Below are positions 6,157 through 13,532 of a DNA stretch of 37,258 bases, one piece after another. The DNA lies in contig JAMCYI010000014.1 of the NCBI GenBank assembly GCA_023474215.1, positions 1-37,258 on the forward strand, read 5' to 3'. Source of the DNA: Patescibacteria group bacterium (GTDB lineage: Bacteria; Patescibacteriota; Minisyncoccia; UBA6257; GWB1-50-10). The notes under the pieces were generated by a model that was given only the letters and a program-made list of their open reading frames with translations, was not told where the DNA came from and did not search any database. The position numbers and the translations under genes are program-made. How positions within the stretch are numbered: the first letter of the stretch is position 1; each line of letters opens with the position of its first letter.

Positions 6157-6919
6157 AGAGAAGTTGGTCAATGATCTGACCTTCTTCTTCGGTTACTCCG
6201 TATTTTTGGTTCAGGGTGCTCGATTGCAGACGGATTGCCAACGCAGGATCTTTGCTCATTCGTCTCGCGAAGCTTACCAAGCTGCGTCTCGTCGTGGTTT
6301 TATACTCCTGCAACTTTGTATAAACAACATTGCGAAAGAATATAACGAGATCTTTCTCGTCGGCGTGCAGCGATTCGAATTTCGCCTTATCAAGTTCATA
6401 GGCAAGCTCTTCTCTGAGGGTGAGCATGAGCTTCAGGTAGGTCAGGGATGCCTTCTTAACCTCGCAACTTTTCGCCTGTTTGACGAACTGAGACAATGTC
6501 CGGTAAACAGCTTTCCGTTGGAAAATTTTGCAGCCGAACGATATGGTGACATCGTCATGTTGAATAAGAGAATGGGTTTTGATGAAGTGATTCATCTCCG
6601 TTTGGAGAAGAGTGAAAAATTCATCAGCCACTTTTCTTGTTCTTGCTGCTCCCAAGGCAAATATTTCTTCGCCGGACGGGATCATGCAAAATGACGGTAT
6701 TGCTTCCTTGTGCGTTCTGACAAACTGATGCATGAATGCCCCGATGAGCCGGTTGTATGTATCAACCAGATTTTCGGCTAGCGGTCTTCCATTGTGCGAT
6801 ACGAAAACCCCAAGATTATCCAAATCGCCCGTGATGCCGAACAATATGAGATTGGGATCCGTCAAATAGAATTCCGCTACTCCGAGAATCTTCCTGCTCC
6901 AGATGCGTTGTGCTTTCAT
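6155..6919 (-). CDS. GGDEF/palm-fold nucleotidyl-cyclase-like protein
   Basis: A 254-residue protein whose first 100 residues resemble the GGDEF/Cas10 palm fold. Asp32 and Asp34 in GDLDNLG are in the position of the first metal-binding motif, and SGEEIFALG at 82-90 matches the GGEEF motif of diguanylate cyclases with the first Gly changed to Ser. The spacing of about 50 residues between motifs fits the fold. The rest (about 100-254) is charged and helical with no motif I know. It might make or bind a cyclic nucleotide, or be a degenerate sensor. It starts with a real Shine-Dalgarno site (GGAGG, 6 nt before ATG) and a TTGACA/CATTAT promoter. The palm assignment is from motif reading only. Confidence 0.6.
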   Translation of the reverse strand: MKAQRIWSRKILGVAEFYLTDPNLILFGITGDLDNLGVFVSHNGRPLAENLVDTYNRLIGAFMHQFVRTHKEAIPSFCMIPSGEEIFALGAARTRKVADEFFTLLQTEMNHFIKTHSLIQHDDVTISFGCKIFQRKAVYRTLSQFVKQAKSCEVKKASLTYLKLMLTLREELAYELDKAKFESLHADEKDLVIFFRNVVYTKLQEYKTTTRRSLVSFARRMSKDPALAIRLQSSTLNQKYGVTEEEGQIIDQLL

Positions 6920-6967
6920 AAAACCTCCAGTTTTAATTTGGAAAACAGCAAATCTCTATTGGTTTAT

Positions 6968-6996
6968 ATAATGAAATATTAAACGATATTTGTCAA
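6968..6996 (-). promoter_or_regulatory. sigma-70-type promoter for the palm-fold gene
   Basis: On the minus strand a perfect TTGACA (6991-6996) is followed by 17 nt and CATTAT (6968-6973). This gives a leader of about 40 nt carrying GGAGG before the ATG at 6919, a different layout from the leaderless genes. Confidence 0.6.
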
Positions 6997-7021
6997 TCAT
7001 CGCATATCGAGGCCCGAGGGA

Positions 7022-7030
7022 TGGTAAAAT
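7022..7030 (+). promoter_or_regulatory. extended -10, leaderless promoter
   Basis: TGGTAAAAT ends 7 nt before the ATG at 7038, which it selects over an in-frame upstream ATG at 6990. Confidence 0.6.
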
Positions 7031-7037
7031 AGAGGGA

Positions 7038-7616
7038 ATGGATAAGGCGGAGCAATTGATCGAAGTTTTGAAGATGAACCGGAGTATCCAGCTCGTTTTG
7101 GAACGCACGGAAAAACTCGGAATACCGAACTGGTACCTCGGCTCCGGGAGCATCGCACAGACGGTGTGGAATGTAGAGCACGGGTTCGATCCGGAACACG
7201 GCATCCGGGATTACGACCTCTTGTATTACGACGCAGGTGATCTGTCGTACGAAGCGGAGGACGTCGTCATCCAGAAGGGGAAAGAACTTTTCAAGGACAT
7301 TGCGATACCGGTCGAGATCAGGAATGAGGCGCGGGTGCATTTGTGGTTCGAAGAGCATTTCGGATACCCGATCGCTCCGTATGCATCCATGGAGGATGCC
7401 ATCGGGACGTTTCCGACAACGGCGACGTCGGTCGGGATAACGAAGAAACTAGATGGAACGATCGAGGTGTATGCGCCGTTCGGCCTGGACGATATTTTCG
7501 ACATGGTCGTGCGGCCGAACAAAATACAATCGACCGAAAAAAGATACCGGGACAAGGTGGGCGGATGGGCCGGGGTCTGGCCCAAGCTCAGGGTTGTCCC
7601 GTGGGACGAGGGATAA
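7038..7616 (+). CDS. nucleotidyltransferase-like protein (COG3575 type)
   Basis: A 192-residue protein with the DNA-polymerase-beta-type nucleotidyltransferase signature: GSGS at residues 35-38 on the first helix and the acidic pair Asp58 and Asp60 in RDYDLLYYD, followed by a third-strand region with VEIRNEARVHLW. Later sequence (APYASMEDAIGTFPTTATSVGI and the VYAPFGLDD strand) matches the COG3575/DUF925 group, whose substrates are unknown. It may transfer a nucleotide to a small molecule or RNA. The start at 7038 is fixed by the promoter spacing; an upstream ATG at 6990 would precede the probable transcription start. Confidence 0.8.
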   Translation: MDKAEQLIEVLKMNRSIQLVLERTEKLGIPNWYLGSGSIAQTVWNVEHGFDPEHGIRDYDLLYYDAGDLSYEAEDVVIQKGKELFKDIAIPVEIRNEARVHLWFEEHFGYPIAPYASMEDAIGTFPTTATSVGITKKLDGTIEVYAPFGLDDIFDMVVRPNKIQSTEKRYRDKVGGWAGVWPKLRVVPWDEG

Positions 7617-7625
7617 TGAAATTAG

Positions 7626-7634
7626 TGGTAGGAT
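7626..7634 (+). promoter_or_regulatory. extended -10, leaderless promoter
   Basis: TGGTAGGAT ends 6 nt before the GTG at 7641. Confidence 0.55.
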
Positions 7635-7640
7635 AGAGGT

Positions 7641-8015
7641 GTGGAAAATTTTGACGTGAAATCGAAAAGCCCGGAGAAAGATGCCATGACGCTCGATGAA
7701 CGCATGGATGCTCTCAGTGGAATGATTCTGAAAACCAATGAGCGGTTGGAAGCGATGGGTAAGGATATTATTGACCGGCTGAACCGCCTCCTGAAAGATT
7801 GGGAGGTGAGAAAAGCAGCCGGTGATGCCGGTGCCATCGATGAGTTCATGAAAACCCTCGACGAAACGGAAGAGGACGTTAAAGAATTTGAGGCCTTCCG
7901 GGACGCCCAGGAGGAAGGCAAGAAAACGCTGGAGGGTTTGCTGGAAGAATTGAAAAAGAAGCAGGAGGAAATGAGACAAACTATCCTCTCGGTCGGGAAG
8001 GAGAGGGAAAATTAA
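7641..8015 (+). CDS. coiled-coil hypothetical protein
   Basis: A 124-residue protein made almost entirely of charged, Glu/Lys/Asp-rich heptad-like sequence, with likely coiled-coil segments over residues 20-60 and 80-120. It has no membrane segment, signal peptide or motif I recognise. The GTG start is supported by an extended -10 exactly 6 nt upstream. It lies 24 nt after the nucleotidyltransferase gene but has its own promoter. It converges with the ABC-F gene, with about 30 nt between the two stops and no evident terminator. It may be a structural partner or a small cytoplasmic scaffold; nothing more can be said. Confidence 0.6.
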   Translation: MENFDVKSKSPEKDAMTLDERMDALSGMILKTNERLEAMGKDIIDRLNRLLKDWEVRKAAGDAGAIDEFMKTLDETEEDVKEFEAFRDAQEEGKKTLEGLLEELKKKQEEMRQTILSVGKEREN

Positions 8016-8045
8016 AGAGCCGTACCGGGGGCATCCCTTTCTGTG

Positions 8046-9497
8046 TTATAAGGCGGAGAGGTCGAGGGTCTGGTCGATCCTGATCTTTTTCACGAAATCG
8101 GGGACGTGGGAGACGAGGATCATCGCTCCCTCGTAGCGATCGAGGGCTTCCGCGATCACGGGGATGTGGCGGAAGTTGATGTGGTTCGTCGGCTCGTCGA
8201 GGATCAAAAGCCCCGGTTCTTCAAGCGTGATCTTCGCGAACGCGACGAGGCCTTTCTGGCCTTCGGAGAGGGAACCGACTTTGAGTTTCATGATATCGCT
8301 GTCCAAGAGGAATCCGGCGGCGCGGGATCGGATCTCTTCTTCCGTCTTGCCGCGGCTCGCGTCCGAGAGTGTCTGGTGGACGGTCTTTTCGAAGTCCAGC
8401 GTGGAGAAATCCTGGCGGTAGTAGCTCACGCGGACGCCGGGGGCGATATGTTCTCCCTTCACGTGGCCCACGGCGAGCGAGTTCAAAAGCGTCGTCTTTC
8501 CGATGCCGTTCGGCCCCGCAAGGAGCAGGCGTTCTTTCTTTTTCAATACGATATTCACTTTTTTCGCGACCGCCTTGTGATCCTTCACGACCGAGACGGA
8601 TTTGAGTTCGAGGATTGGGGTCGGGAGATCTATCTCGCAGGGGATGCCGAATTTCCTGATGGTCTTGTCTTCTTGACGGAGTTCCACGATTTCTTCGGAA
8701 AGTTCTTCGATCTTCTCATTCATCTTCTTCGCGACGTCGCGCATGTGGCCGCCCTTCTGGGCGAAGAAGTTCGCCTGGTTCTTCCGGTTCTCGATATCCT
8801 TCAAGAGCCGCGCGTTCTTCATCCGTTCGCGTTCCAGGCGCGCCTCGATGTCTTTCACGACGTCGAAGTAGTCGCCGGTGTATTGCTCAACCTTGTGGGT
8901 GAAGACGTCGAGGTAAAGCACGCCGTGGGTGAATGAGTTCAGGAAATCGGCATCGTGCGAAATGACGATGCAGGTCTTTGTATAATCGATGAGGAATTGC
9001 GTCAGATGGGCGATGCCGGCCTTGTCGAGATTGTTCGTCGGCTCGTCGAGCAAAAGAATATCCGGGCTCTGAATCAGGGCTTGGGCGAGGAGGAGGCGTG
9101 CCTGCTGGCCGCCGGAGAAGGTCTTGAGCTCCCGATCCTGCGGGGCTGAGAGATGGACCACGTCCAAGATCTTGTCGATGCGCGGCTCGATGTCGTAGAC
9201 CTTCTTCGGAAAGACGCTCTCGAAGAATTCCCGGATCGTCATATTCATCTGGTCTCTCGGGATGACCTGCCTCGCGGTCGCGATGGAAAGGCCGTTGCCG
9301 ATACTGACCATTCCGTCTTCTGGCGTGAGGTCGCCGGTTATGAGCTCGAAGATGGTCGACTTGCCGGCGCCATTCTGGCCCATGAGAGTCACCTTCGATC
9401 CTCGCCGCACGGAGAAATCAACCTCATGCAGGATGACGTTCCGGCCATATTCGAAAGAGACCTTATTGAACCGCAGGATGACATCGTTTGACAACAT
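8046..9497 (-). CDS. ABC-F family ATPase (ribosome-associated)
   Basis: A 483-residue protein with two ABC ATPase domains and no membrane segments, the layout of ABC-F proteins that bind the ribosomal E site. Domain 1 has Walker A GQNGAGKST (40-48), signature FSGGQQ (127-132) and Walker B LLLDEPTNNLD; domain 2 has GPNGIGKTT (328-336), signature LSEGQ (410-414) and LLILDEPTNHINF. The charged helical linker between them (about 210-285) matches the P-site tRNA-interaction arm. Which subfamily (EttA, Uup, YbiT or resistance type) it belongs to is not clear. Upstream in-frame ATGs exist, but TACTAT 7 nt before 9497 and the family N-terminus favour this start. Confidence 0.9.
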   Translation of the reverse strand: MLSNDVILRFNKVSFEYGRNVILHEVDFSVRRGSKVTLMGQNGAGKSTIFELITGDLTPEDGMVSIGNGLSIATARQVIPRDQMNMTIREFFESVFPKKVYDIEPRIDKILDVVHLSAPQDRELKTFSGGQQARLLLAQALIQSPDILLLDEPTNNLDKAGIAHLTQFLIDYTKTCIVISHDADFLNSFTHGVLYLDVFTHKVEQYTGDYFDVVKDIEARLERERMKNARLLKDIENRKNQANFFAQKGGHMRDVAKKMNEKIEELSEEIVELRQEDKTIRKFGIPCEIDLPTPILELKSVSVVKDHKAVAKKVNIVLKKKERLLLAGPNGIGKTTLLNSLAVGHVKGEHIAPGVRVSYYRQDFSTLDFEKTVHQTLSDASRGKTEEEIRSRAAGFLLDSDIMKLKVGSLSEGQKGLVAFAKITLEEPGLLILDEPTNHINFRHIPVIAEALDRYEGAMILVSHVPDFVKKIRIDQTLDLSAL

Positions 9498-9504
9498 GTT
9501 CCTT

Positions 9505-9510
9505 ATAGTA
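9505..9510 (-). promoter_or_regulatory. -10 element, probably leaderless
   Basis: On the minus strand TACTAT is followed by 7 nt and the ATG at 9497. Confidence 0.45.
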
Positions 9511-9622
9511 CCCCAGACAGAGGAGAAATAAAAAGAGGTGTTCAATTTTCAATACATCAATGATTAATAAAGAAGATCGTATGCCATTTTGTTGTATGAT
9601 TATGTATATCAATATTTTGGTT

Positions 9623-9633
9623 CCCCCGGGGGA
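9623..9633. repeat. GC palindrome in the ABC-F/TspO intergenic region
   Basis: CCCCCGGGGG sits in the spacer between divergent genes. GC palindromes of this kind recur in several intergenic regions here (for example near 4355-4370). The surrounding spacer from 9546 to 9666 shows no gene. Confidence 0.3.
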
Positions 9634-9666
9634 TGCGGACGCGATGCTCGGGAGGTAAATCCATTA

Positions 9667-9675
9667 TGGTAAAAT
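9667..9675 (+). promoter_or_regulatory. extended -10, leaderless promoter
   Basis: TGGTAAAAT ends 7 nt before the ATG at 9683; an ATG at 9674 overlaps the hexamer and cannot be a start. Confidence 0.6.
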
Positions 9676-9682
9676 GAATGAC

Positions 9683-10165
9683 ATGGAGAAGGGGAAGGAC
9701 ATCATTAGATTTATCGTAAGTGTCGGGGTTTGTGAGCTCGCGGGAGTCCTGGGTGCCCTCTACACGACGCCAAACATCGGGACGTGGTATGCATTCCTCG
9801 CAAAGCCTGCCCTCACGCCGCCTGCATGGGTCTTCGGTCCCGTGTGGACGATTTTATACCTTTTGATGGGCATTGCGCTCTTTCTTATCTGGAAAAAGGG
9901 GAAAGGGACGGCGGAAAGAAAAGAGGCGATCGGCATCTTTGCGATCCAGATCGTTTTGAACGTTCTTTGGTCCGTCATTTTCTTCGGATCGCATTCGCCG
10001 TTCCCCGGATTCATCGCGATCGTTTCGCTCTGGCTTGCGATCATCGCGACGATCGCAGCTTTTGCAAAGATCTCGCGCGGAGCGGGATGGATCCTCGTGC
10101 CGTATCTTCTATGGGTGACATTTGCGGTATATCTCAACCTTTCGGTCTGGCTTCTCAATCTCTAA
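9683..10165 (+). CDS. tspO: TspO/MBR family membrane protein
   Basis: A 160-residue five-helix membrane protein of the TspO/translocator family, which binds porphyrins and hydrophobic ligands in the membrane. Hallmarks are KPALTPPAWVFGPVWTILY in the first loop and second helix, LNVLWSVIFF in helix 3, the Gly- and Trp-containing helix 4, and PYLLWVTFAVYLNLSVW near the C-terminus; length matches the family. Whether it degrades or transports a tetrapyrrole here is unknown, and CPR cells usually lack haem synthesis, so a scavenged ligand or light/redox role is possible. The start at 9683 follows from the promoter position. Confidence 0.92.
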   Translation: MEKGKDIIRFIVSVGVCELAGVLGALYTTPNIGTWYAFLAKPALTPPAWVFGPVWTILYLLMGIALFLIWKKGKGTAERKEAIGIFAIQIVLNVLWSVIFFGSHSPFPGFIAIVSLWLAIIATIAAFAKISRGAGWILVPYLLWVTFAVYLNLSVWLLNL

Positions 10166-10180
10166 ATTTCCGCTTTAGAG

Positions 10181-10186
10181 TATAAT
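10181..10186 (+). promoter_or_regulatory. perfect -10, leaderless promoter
   Basis: TATAAT ends 6 nt before the ATG at 10193. Confidence 0.6.
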
Positions 10187-10192
10187 GAAAAA

Positions 10193-11069
10193 ATGCGGAG
10201 GGGGTTCACGCTTATCGAGCTCTTGATTGTGGTCGCTCTTTTGAGCGTCTTGGCGACCGCCGTCATTTTGATCATCAATCCCGCCGAACTCCTTGCTCAA
10301 GGAAGGGATGCCTTGAGGATCTCGGATCTTGCGACCTTGAATTCAACCCTGGCCCTCTTTCAGGCAGATCATTGGCAAAGATCCATCGGGGCGGTATGAA
10401 GTCGGCTCCGATCTTTCGCTCGTCTCCAAAAGCGAGGGATTGGTTGCGTGGTGGCCATTCGACGGCACCATGCTCGACAAAAGCGGGAATAGCATCAACT
10501 TCAGCCAATCAGGCAGCCCCGCATGGGCTTCCGGGCCGAGCTGCCAAGTCGGCAGCTGCATTTCTTTTACAACGAGTGATTCTCTCTCCGCTAACTCGCC
10601 GCGGTTCAATTTCGGGACCGGCGATTTCACCATCATGGCATGGGTCAAGCCGACGCGGCGGACCGACGGTTTGGGGTTTGATTTCTTCGGCAATTATCCT
10701 CACGGCGGACAGTACGGCGATTTAGATATTATCAACAGCGATTATTCTTACAACGTCGGATTGAGCCATCTTCCGTATCCGAGCGGTACCTCCGTCTTTT
10801 GCGCCATCGATTATTCTTCGTATTTCGACAGCTGGCACTATCTGACATTCTCGAGAACGGGGAACGCGCTTTCATATTACGTCGACGGTTCTTTGAAAAA
10901 GATGTGCAATGCCTCGACGTTCAACGTCCAGTTGAATCTCAGTGGTTCATACAACTATTTCGTGAACACGAGCTGGAGGAACGGGACGAATGTCGTGGAT
11001 GACTTGAGGGTGTATGCGAGGGGAATGAGTTCCGCCGAGGTTCGAGCGATGTATCAAGCGGAGAAATAG
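10193..11069 (+). pseudogene. frameshifted type IV pilin-like protein with LamG domain
   Basis: The first frame (10193-10399) begins MRRGFTLIELLIVVALL, a textbook prepilin cleavage/methylation signal (cut before Phe, with the fifth-residue Glu), and goes on to DALRISDLATLNSTLALFQAD. It then runs out of frame and stops. A second frame from about 10374 continues with GKDPSGRYEVGSDLSLVSKS and a LamG/concanavalin-like domain from VAWWPFDG to the C-terminus at 11069. Removing one T near 10373 joins the two perfectly, giving about 291 residues. This is either a recent frameshift or a sequencing indel. The intact protein would be exported through a type IV pilus system and display a carbohydrate-binding-like domain. 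Confidence 0.8.
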
Positions 11070-11104
11070 GTTGACGAGATGCGCGGAGGATGCCGCGGCG
11101 GGAG

Positions 11105-11605
11105 CTACATGGCCTGGGAAAGGGCCGAGGCAAGCGATTGCTGGAACGCCTGGCTTGTTTGCGTCGCGCCGGAAACGATGTTCACGTTGGAACTTTGAGC
11201 TTGGATCGCTTCTTGGGTCAAGTACGGCATCGCTTGGCTGTTCACATACTGCGAGTACGACCGGTCGCTCGGATATTGGAGGAATTGAACGTCGGTAATC
11301 TTTCCGCCGCTTATGGTCGCTTGAACCTGCACATTGCCGAAGAAAGCGTTTGCAACGCTCCCGGTGTACGTGCCGTCTTTGTACGTTCCCATTCCCATGT
11401 GCATTTGGGACGTCGGCATCGGAGATTGGGCGGGTGTTGGCGCGGTCGCCGAAGAAGCGGGATTTTTCTTCCGCGAAAGGGGAGCAGTCGCGGAAGATTC
11501 CGGGGTTGTGGCGGCAACTTGCTGGTTTGCCGGCGAAGAACGCGATAAAAGAACGTATATCCCGAAGATGAGAAAGAGGGAAACGGTGAGTAAGATTTTC
11601 TTCAT
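11105..11605 (-). CDS. membrane-anchored FMN-binding domain protein
   Basis: A 166-residue protein with an N-terminal signal anchor (residues 1-20), a long low-complexity Ala/Ser/Pro/Thr linker to about residue 70, then a FMN_bind domain of about 95 residues. GTYKDGTYTG opens the domain, TISGGKITDVQFLQYP is its core, and VSGATQTSQAF at 144-154 contains the SGAT motif whose Thr148 is the expected covalent phosphoester-FMN attachment site. This domain serves as an extracytoplasmic electron carrier, as in RnfG/NqrC and extracellular electron-transfer proteins. An FMN transferase (ApbE) is not in this window. TATAAT lies 14 nt upstream of the ATG, leaving a leader of only a few nucleotides. Confidence 0.88.
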   Translation of the reverse strand: MKKILLTVSLFLIFGIYVLLSRSSPANQQVAATTPESSATAPLSRKKNPASSATAPTPAQSPMPTSQMHMGMGTYKDGTYTGSVANAFFGNVQVQATISGGKITDVQFLQYPSDRSYSQYVNSQAMPYLTQEAIQAQSSNVNIVSGATQTSQAFQQSLASALSQAM

Positions 11606-11619
11606 AGTGGAGTCTAGTG

Positions 11620-11625
11620 ATTATA
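11620..11625 (-). promoter_or_regulatory. perfect -10 for the FMN-binding gene
   Basis: On the minus strand TATAAT is 14 nt before the ATG at 11605, implying a leader of about 7 nt. Confidence 0.5.
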
Positions 11626-11730
11626 CTACGTTTTCCGGGCCTTCTTGTTACAGATATACTGATTAAATACCGATAAACTGCGGGGAAGTGAAAAATCCAG
11701 CGAAGTCCTATATACTTGTGGGGCCATTAC

Positions 11731-12729
11731 TTAAAAAACGGCTGATTCAAGCAGTTGCAGTTCCTTCTTTTTCGTATCAAAAGACGCTTCGATGCCGAGC
11801 GGCAGGGTAAGCATCGGATCCGTATGGCCGAAATCCATGTTCATGATAATAGGGAAGCGATAGCCCTCGGTCGCACGTAGGATCGTCTCTTTTACCGCCT
11901 CATCGCTTGCACCCGAAACGTCGAACATGCGGCCGACGAGCATACCCTTGATCTCTTCGAACAGGCCCAGTTCCCGTACGTGCCAAAGGTATCGATCCAT
12001 TTCGTCTATCGAAGAATCGGTTTCTTCCCAGAAAAAGATGCGGTTTTGGAAGGAGGGGAAATATTCCGTACCGACGAGCACGTCAAGCGAACCAAGATGG
12101 CCGCCGATGAGCTTTCCCTTGGCAGAACCTTCTTTGATCGCTTCCCATGTTCCGGGTTTCATCGCGCGCGCCCGCGTATCGAGATTTTTTCCCCAATCGA
12201 GGAATTCGTCGGTCCAATCCGGTGAAGGGGCGAACGTTACTGGCGCCGCCGCATCCATGAGAACGCTCCGGAAAGACCGCTCCGTGTAAGATAAGATCTT
12301 CGGTATTTCTCCGAACTGCGTCATGACCATCGGTCCCGAAAACGTGACCATATCCGTTTTTGCATGGATCGCTGCCGTCAGCACGGAAATGTCGCTGTAC
12401 CCCATTATGATCTTGGGGTGAGATTTGATTAATTCGAAGTCCATGAAAGGGAGAAGCTGGTTGGCATTGAAGCCGCCGATCGCGCAGATGATCGCCTTTA
12501 CATCGGGTCGGCGGAACATCTCGTGCAGGTCGGCCACCCGTTCGGCGATGGTTCCAGCCGTATGGCCGTCTCGAGAGAGAGCATGATCGCTTATTACTGT
12601 CCGAAAACCGAGAACTTCAATGCCGGCTACTCCTTGTTTGAAGCGGCGCTCGAAGATATTCGGCAAGGGCGAAGATGGGGCGATTATTCCGATCGTATCG
12701 CCGGGCATGAGTCGTGGCACTTTGATCAT
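11731..12729 (-). CDS. LD-carboxypeptidase (peptidase S66)
   Basis: A 332-residue S66 serine peptidase with the canonical triad: Ser112 in GYSD, Glu235 in FFWEET and His302 in DFGHTDPMLTLPLG. The family trims the terminal D-Ala of cytoplasmic murein tetrapeptides during peptidoglycan recycling (LdcA) or inactivates peptidyl-nucleotide antibiotics (MccF); the sequence does not decide between these. MPGDTIGIIAPSSP is the typical N-terminus. An upstream in-frame ATG at 12735 lies 2 nt from the probable -10 (TATCAT, 12738-12743), so I choose 12729. It follows the HD hydrolase gene on the same strand but is separated by a terminator hairpin. The gene at 5038 is a divergent paralogue. Confidence 0.9.
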   Translation of the reverse strand: MIKVPRLMPGDTIGIIAPSSPLPNIFERRFKQGVAGIEVLGFRTVISDHALSRDGHTAGTIAERVADLHEMFRRPDVKAIICAIGGFNANQLLPFMDFELIKSHPKIIMGYSDISVLTAAIHAKTDMVTFSGPMVMTQFGEIPKILSYTERSFRSVLMDAAAPVTFAPSPDWTDEFLDWGKNLDTRARAMKPGTWEAIKEGSAKGKLIGGHLGSLDVLVGTEYFPSFQNRIFFWEETDSSIDEMDRYLWHVRELGLFEEIKGMLVGRMFDVSGASDEAVKETILRATEGYRFPIIMNMDFGHTDPMLTLPLGIEASFDTKKKELQLLESAVF

Positions 12730-12777
12730 TTGCATTCATGATAGAACAAAGGGCCGATTATTCAAACCTTCCTCCGC

Positions 12778-12816
12778 CAAAAACAGGATCTGCTACGCTT
12801 GGCGGCGTAGCAGATA
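12778..12816 (-). terminator. Rho-independent terminator of the HD hydrolase gene
   Basis: ATCTGCTACGC (12789-12799) and GCGTAGCAGAT (12806-12816) form a perfect 11-bp stem with a 6-nt loop. On the minus strand, CCTG and then a T-run follow. Confidence 0.75.
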
Positions 12817-12833
12817 TAAAGATGGACATTCCA

Positions 12834-13418
12834 TCAACTTTTCTCCAGGGCGCTTAAGATCTTTTCGATCTCGTCCCCGTAGTTAACATGAAGGTCCTTT
12901 GCAATAGGAAGGATGAATTGCCTGGTCTCCGTGATGTACCGGTTGCGCCGCTCGTCGTCCCAAATCTCGCAGGTTTCCAGATTATTGAGCCGATCGGCGC
13001 ATTTTACCGTTCTCACCATGGCGGGAGCCTTGGCGAGCTCGCCGTAGTATTCTTCGATGATCTTCTTATGCCGATTGATGGTCTGGCCCGTGACCGGATC
13101 GAAGACCGGCATGTAGCGGGAAAGCGTTTCGAGCGATCTCCAGATCTCCGGACCGAAGAGGTCGACGAGAACGCTCCACGGAGTGTTGGTATCTTCGACG
13201 ACATCATGGAGGAGACCGGTGACGATATGATCCGTTTCTCCGAAGCCGTGTTTGACCAAAGAAACCGCAACTGCTCGCGGATGCTCGAAATATCTGTCCC
13301 CGTTATCTCTCTTAAAAGGCCGATGGGCGTTTTTAGCCAACCAGTATGCCAATTGTATCCTTCCCAGTTCAACGGTAGGTCTATCGGACACGAGTCCGAA
13401 AAATTCAGTTCTGTTCAT
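12834..13418 (-). CDS. HD-domain (p)ppGpp hydrolase-like protein
   Basis: A 194-residue stand-alone HD phosphohydrolase of the RelA/SpoT-hydrolase (MESH1-like) type. The metal site is complete: His46 (YFEHP), His71-Asp72 in LLHD, the adjacent ED pair at 75-76 in VVEDT, and Asp142 in KCADRLNNLE. No synthetase or TGS domain follows, so it could only degrade alarmone or a related nucleotide. In this family that acts as a stringent-response off switch; a synthetase is not visible in the window. It has a Shine-Dalgarno site (GAAGGG) 8 nt upstream of the ATG and is divergent from the membrane-protein gene at 13533. Confidence 0.85.
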   Translation of the reverse strand: MNRTEFFGLVSDRPTVELGRIQLAYWLAKNAHRPFKRDNGDRYFEHPRAVAVSLVKHGFGETDHIVTGLLHDVVEDTNTPWSVLVDLFGPEIWRSLETLSRYMPVFDPVTGQTINRHKKIIEEYYGELAKAPAMVRTVKCADRLNNLETCEIWDDERRNRYITETRQFILPIAKDLHVNYGDEIEKILSALEKS

Positions 13419-13491
13419 GGCGAATCCCTTCTAAAAATTTATCTTGTTCTCGAAATACCGTACTATCAACGGACAATGTTGTCAATTTTGA

Positions 13492-13497
13492 TATAAT
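13492..13497 (+). promoter_or_regulatory. perfect -10 for the 13533 gene
   Basis: TATAAT lies 35 nt before the ATG at 13533, giving a leader of about 29 nt with a GGGGGAA ribosome binding site. This gene is not leaderless. Confidence 0.5.
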
Positions 13498-13532
13498 GAA
13501 TCCATTCAAGGTCGAAAAAGAGGGGGAAACAT

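Noticed and set aside
6125-6694. A 189-codon open frame on the + strand opposite the palm-fold gene
   Set aside because: It overlaps the bidirectional terminator, lacks a ribosome site and has no motif. The minus-strand gene has a promoter, a Shine-Dalgarno site and palm-like motifs.
8106-8936. A 276-codon open frame on the + strand across the ABC-F gene
   Set aside because: The minus strand encodes two full ABC domains; the + frame has no recognisable features.
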